DNA of 39,377 nucleotides, from positions 1 through 39,377 of the forward strand of contig WRMI01000025.1 of NCBI GenBank assembly GCA_009777175.1, given 5' to 3'. The notes beneath the pieces are model-generated. The model was not told where the DNA came from. It did not search any database and saw only the letters and a program-made list of their open reading frames with translations. Positions 34,223 through 39,377 of this stretch are shown here, piece by piece. Both the position numbers and the translations under genes were made by a program. How positions within the stretch are numbered: the first letter of the stretch is position 1; each line of letters starts with the position of its first letter. Origin of the DNA: Marinilabiliaceae bacterium. Its GTDB lineage: Bacteria; Bacteroidota; Bacteroidia; Bacteroidales; Marinilabiliaceae.

Positions 34223-35884
34223 TCAATTAAAACCAAATTGTGAAACTAACGGCATTTTTCTATCTATTCCAAACCCTTTGCTTGAAACACGTAAAACAGG
34301 AGCACTCTGAAAACGCTTAAATTCATTTTGAAACAATTTTTTAAGAATATCTTTCACAACTATTGAATCGAAACCTAACGCAACAATCTCTTCAAAACTC
34401 TTGTTTTGTTCCAAATAATTAAATAATATAGTGTCTAAAATTATATATTCGGGAAGTGAATCACTATCTTTTTGGCCGGGTCGTAATTCTGCTGAGGGAG
34501 GTTTTGAAATCGTATTATAAGGGATCACTTCTCTTTCGGAATTAATAAAATTTGCCAATTTGTAAACGCCTGATTTATAGACATCGCCCAAAATGCTTAA
34601 AGCACCACACATATCACCGTAGAGTGTTCCATACCCAACGGCAACCTCGCTTTTGTTTGAAGTATTAAGTAAAATATACCCAAATTTATTTGAATAAGCC
34701 ATTAAAATCATACCTCTGATACGTGCTTGAATATTCTCTTCGGTAACATCAGTTTCAATTCCGCTAAAAATTGGCGACAAGGCATTCTCGACCGTCTTGT
34801 ATGTATCTTCAATATGAATAATATTGTGATTAATTCCCAAATTAACAGCAAGAGAGACCGCATCCGTAATACTATGTTTGCTTGAATACTGCGAGGGTAA
34901 TAATATTCCGTGAACGTTATCTTTACCCAAAGCTTTGACGGCAAGTGCTGCTACAACTGCCGAATCAATACCTCCTGATAACCCAATCAATGCTTTTGAG
35001 AGCCCCGATTTTTTAAAATAATCACGAATACCAAGAACTAAAGCATTGTAAATCAGCATAATTTCTTTTGTTTCTCCGTCTGGTTTCTCTATTGTTTCTT
35101 TATTTAAATCTTTTGTATTGAAAACAAGAAGGTCTTCTTCAAAAAGTTTCATCCTTTGAAATATGTTACCTTTTGCGTTAACTATCATTGAACCACCATC
35201 AAAAATTAATTCAGAATTAGCTCCAACATGGTTTACGAAAAAAATTGGTAAATTGTAACTAACAGCATTGTTACAAACTATATTTTTATGGTATTTGTGC
35301 AAGTCGTGCGAAAAAGGCAATGCAGAAATATTTACAATAAAATCAGGATACAATTTTGAAAGTTCTTTTATTGGTGAAACACTATTTTGTCTTATAATAT
35401 TTGATTGATTGTCAAAAGGTTGGTCATCAAATAAATCAGCGCCAATTGTAATTCCAATATACATTCCTTTAAAAGAAAGCAGATTAAATTGCTGATTTTG
35501 ATAAAAATACCTATTATCCTCAAAAACACTATGATTATTAAGCAAAGTTTTGTGAGCAAATGGTAAAATTTTTCCTTTGCGCAGAAACCACGCAGTGTTG
35601 AATAACCTATTGTGTTCCAATTCTTTATTAATACTTGGACAACCCACAATTGCAGCAATATTTGTGCATTTTTCTGAAATTTCTTTAATTGATGTTAAGG
35701 CATTATTAATAAATTTTTCGTTCAACAAAAGGTCGGAAGGCATATACCCTGTTATAGCAAGTTCAGAAAAAATAACTATATCAGCCTCTTTTTTCTTGGC
35801 GGTTTCAATGGCGGCAATAATTTTAGATTTATTGCCTTTAAAGTCACCTACTTTATAGTTTAGTTGAGCAAGCGCAATTTTCAT
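34223..35884 (-). CDS. nadE: NAD+ synthetase (NadE) with an altered glutaminase active site
   Basis: The ATG at 35884 gives MKIALAQLNYKVGDF, the normal start, and 553 residues. The N-terminal nitrilase-fold domain retains Glu41 (IFSELAITGY) and Lys112 (FAHKTLLNN) but reads YIGITIGADLF where family members have ITICEDLW. The nucleophile Cys is replaced by Gly148 and the next Glu by Ala. The C-terminal synthetase domain is intact: IGLSGGIDSAVVAALAVKALG (PP-loop 303-308), NIQARIRGMILMAYSN, NTSNKSEVAVGYGTLYGDMCGAL, ELRPGQKDSDSLPEY. It should amidate nicotinic acid adenine dinucleotide with ATP. Without the cysteine it would use free ammonia rather than glutamine. Confidence 0.95.
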   Translation of the reverse strand: MKIALAQLNYKVGDFKGNKSKIIAAIETAKKKEADIVIFSELAITGYMPSDLLLNEKFINNALTSIKEISEKCTNIAAIVGCPSINKELEHNRLFNTAWFLRKGKILPFAHKTLLNNHSVFEDNRYFYQNQQFNLLSFKGMYIGITIGADLFDDQPFDNQSNIIRQNSVSPIKELSKLYPDFIVNISALPFSHDLHKYHKNIVCNNAVSYNLPIFFVNHVGANSELIFDGGSMIVNAKGNIFQRMKLFEEDLLVFNTKDLNKETIEKPDGETKEIMLIYNALVLGIRDYFKKSGLSKALIGLSGGIDSAVVAALAVKALGKDNVHGILLPSQYSSKHSITDAVSLAVNLGINHNIIHIEDTYKTVENALSPIFSGIETDVTEENIQARIRGMILMAYSNKFGYILLNTSNKSEVAVGYGTLYGDMCGALSILGDVYKSGVYKLANFINSEREVIPYNTISKPPSAELRPGQKDSDSLPEYIILDTILFNYLEQNKSFEEIVALGFDSIVVKDILKKLFQNEFKRFQSAPVLRVSSKGFGIDRKMPLVSQFGFN

Positions 35885-35891
35885 CTGTATT

Positions 35892-36524
35892 TTAAAAAAT
35901 AAATCCAAACTCTAATGCCAAGCAATTAAGAATTGTTTTGTCATTAAAGCCGTTGTTTTTAGTAATATCGGTAAAACCGTTGTTAAAAATCAACCCAAGA
36001 ATAATTCCGTTCTTTCTGCCGAGTGAATATTCAATGCCACCGCCAAGATGATAACCTAATTCAAACAAATTTACTTCGTCTGAAATTGAACTTCCGTCGC
36101 TACCTAATGCTTGAATTTTAATTTGAGGCGATAAGCCAAAACGCCCATAGATATTAATTCGACGTAAATCATCAGAACGCAGCCTTAAACCTAAAGGAAT
36201 CTCAATATGTTTAAGCCGATAGGTCGTACTATATGCACTATTTGACTCTACGGGAGGGTAAGACAATTTCCCACCCGAAGTATTGATCATCAAACCGGTT
36301 GTAAATGCATAATTTTCACCGAAAAATCTGTCAATTTTTACGCCAAAATTATACCCCGCCAAAGGTCCATCTGATTCTATTAAGATATCATCAGATTTCA
36401 TCCAAGATATAATTGGCTCAAAAACAAGTGAAAAACGGGTATGTCCTTTTTCTTGCGCTTGTAAATTTATTGATAAAACAAATGCTAAAATACTAACATG
36501 TAATTTATTCATTATATTTTTCAT
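35892..36524 (-). CDS. Outer-membrane beta-barrel protein (PorT-like)
   Basis: A 210-residue protein with a signal peptide (hydrophobic ILAFVLSINL, ends LQAQ) and about eight amphipathic strands. The last one ends in the aromatic ALEFGFIF, as outer-membrane beta-barrels do. The segments FTTGLMINTSGGKLSYP and YLKHIEIPLGLRLR-like (here RLKHIEIPLGLRLR) are the pattern of the PorT/outer-membrane beta-barrel family in Bacteroidota. An ATG at 36512 is an alternative start. The stop is seven bases from nadE, implying a shared transcript with nadE and the glycosyltransferase. No direct functional link among the three is evident. Confidence 0.85.
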   Translation of the reverse strand: MKNIMNKLHVSILAFVLSINLQAQEKGHTRFSLVFEPIISWMKSDDILIESDGPLAGYNFGVKIDRFFGENYAFTTGLMINTSGGKLSYPPVESNSAYSTTYRLKHIEIPLGLRLRSDDLRRINIYGRFGLSPQIKIQALGSDGSSISDEVNLFELGYHLGGGIEYSLGRKNGIILGLIFNNGFTDITKNNGFNDKTILNCLALEFGFIF

Positions 36525-36579
36525 TTCTATTCTCCTATTTTTTTAATTCATCAATCTCTTTTTTCATCCAACAGGGTTT
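36525..36579 (-). pseudogene. Possible coiled-coil gene tail upstream of the beta-barrel gene
   Basis: Read on the minus strand, this DNA encodes TLLDE in one frame and MKKEIDELKK* in another, then an 'aggag' site before the beta-barrel ATG. It resembles the end of a tail-fibre-like coiled coil (compare the terminal KKE/LDELKKE of the gene at 15980) with a frameshift. Short and uncertain. Confidence 0.3.
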
Positions 36580-37032
36580 TCATTGTTTGTGCTCACGTAC
36601 ACAACGAAACTCATCGGCGTAATAGAGTTTTTCTTCAGTGGTTTTCAGTGGCAACAATTCTCGAATATGCGACCAACTTAATTGTGTCCACGCTGTGGAC
36701 ACTTTTTCAAAATCAGGGAACTGTATAGCAAATTGCATCATTCGTCTGACATTCCGCACGTAATATTCTTTGCCATACTTTTGTTGTAATTTTGTACACA
36801 GCGTGGACACAATCTTTTTGCCATATTCCGCCCGTTCCATACCCAAAATTGCGGAGTTAATATACTTACCAATCTCCCAAAACATCAAAACTATATGACT
36901 GTTCGCAGCCGAAATAATATTGAATTTCCGGTTCTCAATGAGATGAGAAACATTGGAAAATAAAACACTTTCATGATCTGTATCAGAGAGTTGAATTCCG
37001 TTTTTATGCTTTATTTGTTTTATTTTATGCAC
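36580..37032 (-). pseudogene. DUF1016 (YhcG-type) N-terminal domain, C-terminal nuclease missing
   Basis: A 150-residue product that covers only the DUF1016 N-terminal domain: SHLIENRKFNIISAANSHIVLMFWEIGKYI, RAEYGKKIVSTLCTKLQQKYG, VRNVRRMMQFAIQFPDF, QLSWSHIRELLPLKTTEEKLYYADEF. Intact members continue for another ~200 residues with a PD-(D/E)XK nuclease domain, which is absent here. The frame runs into VREHKQ and a stop directly before the beta-barrel gene region. YhcG proteins are linked to DNA processing and restriction-modification loci. This looks like a truncated, probably non-functional copy. Confidence 0.75.
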
Positions 37033-37146
37033 TCTTTAATTTTTTACTACGAACGCAAAAGTAGTAAATTTATTTTATTTTTCGACAAAAATCTTTCCGT
37101 ATGCGCAAAATAGTCGTACAGAAAGTTCAGAAATATCTATCTTCTT

Positions 37147-37889
37147 TTAATTTTTAAAAAAGAATTTCTTTTCAGCACAGATTTTGTTTCTGACTTTAAC
37201 AGAGCGATACTCATTTTCATAAGGGTAAAAATACCATTGGTAATCTACTCCCGATGGCTTTTGTGTTGTAAATGTTATAGTTGAATTATTATAACTTACT
37301 GTATGTTTCACATATACAACATTCCAACCTTTTTTCAAATCGTAGTCATATTTGTAATGTACGTTAATTTCTTTAAATTCTCCTTTATGGTAACTTTTTT
37401 ATCAACATAAGCCCATACTGCGCCGTTTTCTTCTTCATCAGTTAAAAAGAAACAACCAATACTATTATCATCACTATTGTATGCTACAATATCTTGAAAA
37501 AGCCCACATTTTACAGTTTTATCACTTATGTTAATACCACTTGGGGCAACCTCAGCAAGTAAATACAAGTATTTGTCTAACCCACTTGCTGGAAGTTCTA
37601 ATGTAAAACCATTTTCATTGTAGAGTGTTTGATCTATTACATCAGTTTCCCATATATCATATTCTGTTATCCAAGAATATACAACTTTAACGGTAGCAAT
37701 TTCAGACGAACTATTGATTATATTATTTGCGGTAATTGTTGAAGCATTACCTCCAATATTACCATTTACATTCGGGTCATTGCTTTTGTCGCAACCCGAA
37801 AACATTATACTTGTCACTGCGAGGCAGGCAATCATTACCACATTCCTCAAATTCAATCTGCTTTGTGTCATTTTTTTTATTTTACACAT
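37147..37889 (-). pseudogene. Lipoprotein gene split by a one-base frameshift
   Basis: The 5' part (37335-37889, probable start ATG at 37871) encodes a lipoprotein signal ending in MFSGC and an acidic beta-rich domain. Its frame goes off after KKVTIKE and stops at 37335. The other frame starts in register with EFKEINVHYKYDYDLKKGWN and runs to 37147 with VSYNNSTITFTTQKPSGVDYQWYF. Adding one A in the 'ataaagg' (minus strand) at about 37382-37388 restores one ~240-residue protein. Either a sequencing/assembly error or a recent inactivation. The product would be a small surface or periplasmic lipoprotein of unknown function. Confidence 0.75.
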
Positions 37890-37939
37890 TTTACAAAAAT
37901 TTTAATTAATTATTCAATATGTCAGGTCGTTTGTTTGTA

Positions 37940-38118
37940 ACAGTCTGGTTTCACAGCCATTTTCCACCGCGCTCTCGCCGCATTGCAGCCAACGTTTTGA
38001 CGGCTTGGCGAAGGCGGTGATTGACAACTTTTTGAGCGGACCAGAACACTCCAAAATCCCACAAAACTGTCGGCGGGCATACACCACCGCTTGCGTGAAA
38101 ACCGCTCCGTTAGCCGTT
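37940..38118. repeat. GC-rich dispersed repeat region, copy 2 at 38071-38113
   Basis: This 246-base gap (37890-38135) contains a patch clearly richer in G+C than its surroundings. Bases 38071-38113 match the 7096-7138 repeat (cggcgggcatacacc...cgcttgcg...accgctncgtt). It also has 'gctctcgccgcattgcagcc'. No gene is seen. It may be a fragment of a mobile or repetitive element. Confidence 0.6.
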
Positions 38119-38135
38119 GCCCATTCTTTTATTAA

Positions 38136-38826
38136 TCACCGTCTTAATTTGTTTTTTAATTCTATTTTCAGCATTTCGTAAACCTCTTGCCACGATTTTT
38201 TGTAAAGTTCGGTTTTTTCATCTATCAAACGAGAATATATTTTCGAATTGAAATACAAGTCTATCGCCTGAAAATCTGCCATTTCAAAATCTATAATAAG
38301 AGATTGAACTATAGCATCATCAATAGTCATTTCGTTTAAATCTACTTTGTTGAATGCTGTCTTTATCATCTGTAACGATTTTTGTGTACAAAACGCAATT
38401 TGATGTGATACAGAATGCTTAAACTTCAATTCTTCGATAAACTCAACTTTTGTGATACCGCCTTGTAGATAAAAAGGTATTCTTGTTGCAATATCGTCAT
38501 TGGCAACGGGACCTTCTACAATATCATAATCGTGCAAATTTTTATCAGTGTCATTTTCCCTATTCATAACAACAAAATCAAGCCATTCTTCAGAATAATC
38601 TTCATATCGTACTGTTTTAAGATAATTGCTTGTAAATGCACTCTCAAGGAATGTAAATTCGGTAATAATGCCTTCGTTTCTTTGCTTTCTACCCTTGCGT
38701 TTTGCCCAAAATTTTGCTTGTCCGTAAATATTTGTTACATAAAAACCACGACCAAAATCACGATTTAATACCTTTTGACAAATCAATTTCGTCAATTTTT
38801 GTGTAACTTCCGTGGTACACTTTCAT
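38136..38826 (-). pseudogene. DUF3990 toxin-like protein, frameshifted near its start
   Basis: The true start is the ATG at 38826: it encodes MKVYHGSYTKIDEIDLSKG, the typical DUF3990 N-terminus, then goes out of frame at about 38761-38772. The other frame carries the rest: LNRDFGRGFYVTN, AKFWAKRK, a central region with DIVEGPVANDDI, GGITKVEF and HQIAFCTQKSLQMI, ending at 38136. Two missing T, or one extra base, in 'ggtattaaat' explain the shift. DUF3990 proteins have an ADP-ribosyltransferase-like fold and are usually encoded with DUF3791. The start overlaps the DUF3791 stop by four bases, so the pair is coupled. Confidence 0.8.
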
Positions 38827-39062
38827 TTTGAACCTCCGTTTTGATAACAAACATCATACAAATCCCTTACAGCGTATAGAGGATTATCCGTGTGCAAAGC
38901 CCACCAATGCTCAAATAAAAAATCAAGCCCGCCATGAGTTTTTAAATAGCGGTAAGCCTTTTGCTTATTCATTTTGAAAGAACGTGCAAACTCGGGAATA
39001 ATAAAAGATATAAACCTTATTTTATTTCTTTTCTCGCTGTCTTTTATAATATCTGTTGTCAT
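38823..39062 (-). CDS. DUF3791 protein, putative antitoxin partner
   Basis: From the ATG at 39062 the product has 79 residues. A longer frame to 39143 would include the promoter. Its core, IRFISFIIPEFARSFKMNKQKAYRYLKTHGGLDFLFEHWWALHTDNPLYAVRDL, is the DUF3791 pattern: a compact helical protein with a (K)QKAYRYL segment and a HW-(E)-LHT motif. DUF3791 is recurrently encoded just upstream of DUF3990, as here, and is assumed to be its antitoxin. The downstream toxin gene is frameshifted, so the antitoxin gene may now be unpaired. Confidence 0.85.
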   Translation of the reverse strand: MTTDIIKDSEKRNKIRFISFIIPEFARSFKMNKQKAYRYLKTHGGLDFLFEHWWALHTDNPLYAVRDLYDVCYQNGGSK

Positions 39063-39085
39063 AATATTGAAAATATAAATTTTTG

Positions 39086-39115
39086 CAAAATTAATTGAAT
39101 TTTTTGAATTACAAA
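39086..39115 (-). promoter_or_regulatory. Bacteroidota-type promoter for the DUF3791/DUF3990 pair
   Basis: Minus strand TTTG (39115-39112), 18 bases, TAATTTTG (39093-39086), then 23 bases to the ATG at 39062. The well-formed elements argue that the start lies downstream of them. Confidence 0.65.
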
Positions 39116-39201
39116 TAGAAAAAGCAGAAAAAATTTTTTTCAAAAAATTAGTAGAACAAACTTATATTTGATAATCAATTATATAACTACATTAGTATTA
39201 T

Positions 39202-39377
39202 AGGTACCCAAAAAGTGGAAAATGGAAAAATATACGTTTTGATGGCAAGTATCTTTTTCCCGTTAAGGCATTATTAAACCATTTGACCGCAGGATTTGTC
39301 CCTGCTGTGGAAGGCCTACAATGGTAACTATTGAAATAATAAAGGCACGTGGACCTCCTAAAATAATAGATGATAAT
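39202..39377 (+). pseudogene. Degenerate transposase fragment, IS91-like, running off the right edge
   Basis: One frame reads WKNIRFDGKYLFPVKALLNH. After a frame change near 39280 a second reads RRICPCCGRPTMVTIEIIKARGPP. I recall the first (YLFPVxAL) and the second (terminal CPxCG...RGPP zinc-finger tail) as parts of IS91-type transposases, normally hundreds of residues apart, so this looks like an internal deletion plus frameshift. No terminal repeats were found. The assignment rests on memory of the motifs. Confidence 0.4.

Noticed and set aside
38071-38118. Integron attC recombination site
   Set aside because: The GC-rich repeat next to 'cgttagcc' suggested attC, but the GTTRRRY/RYYYAAC core pair at both ends could not be found, and no integrase is present.

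Overview
The window looks like a chromosomal segment of a low-GC Bacteroidota (Bacteroidales-like) genome. Supporting signs are a type IX secretion (T9SS) C-terminal sorting domain, a secreted coiled-coil 'tail-fibre-like' protein, PspC-domain paralogues, a POT peptide transporter and promoters of the Bacteroidota form TTTG-N18..21-TAnnTTTG. Intergenic gaps are long, AT-rich and crowded with dispersed repeats. No rRNA, tRNA or CRISPR array was recognised.

Layout. 1-2.9 kb: tandem repeats and two PspC-domain membrane proteins. 2.9-7.1 kb: small accessory genes, mostly on the minus strand (T9SS-protein remnant, HXXEE membrane protein, two GNAT acetyltransferases, DUF6544, small membrane protein), plus a plus-strand DUF4160-DUF2442 pair whose first gene is frameshifted in a C7 run. 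7.4-12.8 kb: minus-strand housekeeping genes: dnaK, then an SLC12-like transporter overlapping a PhoH-like ATPase. 13.5-24.3 kb: plus-strand ftsQ and ftsA, then a 5.3 kb accessory block (tail-fibre-like protein, three lipoproteins, a T9SS lysyl-endopeptidase-like protease), then ftsZ and glmS. A ~165 bp direct repeat flanks the block. 24.5-31.0 kb: O-antigen-ligase-like protein (-), tetrahaem cytochrome c fused to a SUMF1-like domain (+), orphan EcoRI-type adenine methylase (+), small membrane protein (-), POT transporter (-). 31.5-33.1 kb: AAA-ATPase-like/PD-(D/E)XK protein (+). 33.5-36.5 kb: minus-strand operon of an outer-membrane beta-barrel protein, NAD synthetase and a DPM1-like glycosyltransferase. 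36.6-39.4 kb: decaying accessory DNA: DUF1016 N-terminal fragment, frameshifted lipoprotein, a DUF3791/DUF3990 toxin-antitoxin-like pair with a frameshifted toxin, and a degenerate transposase fragment.

The housekeeping genes appear intact. They cover division (ftsQ, ftsA, ftsZ), amino-sugar supply for peptidoglycan (glmS), chaperoning (dnaK) and NAD synthesis. Frameshifts and truncations cluster in the accessory stretches, which suggests gene decay, although assembly error at homopolymers cannot be excluded. The most unusual points are the ftsA/ftsZ interruption flanked by a direct repeat, the cytochrome-SUMF1 fusion, an NAD synthetase whose glutaminase nucleophile reads as glycine, and two lipoproteins that share a nearly identical leader and signal peptide but have unrelated mature domains.
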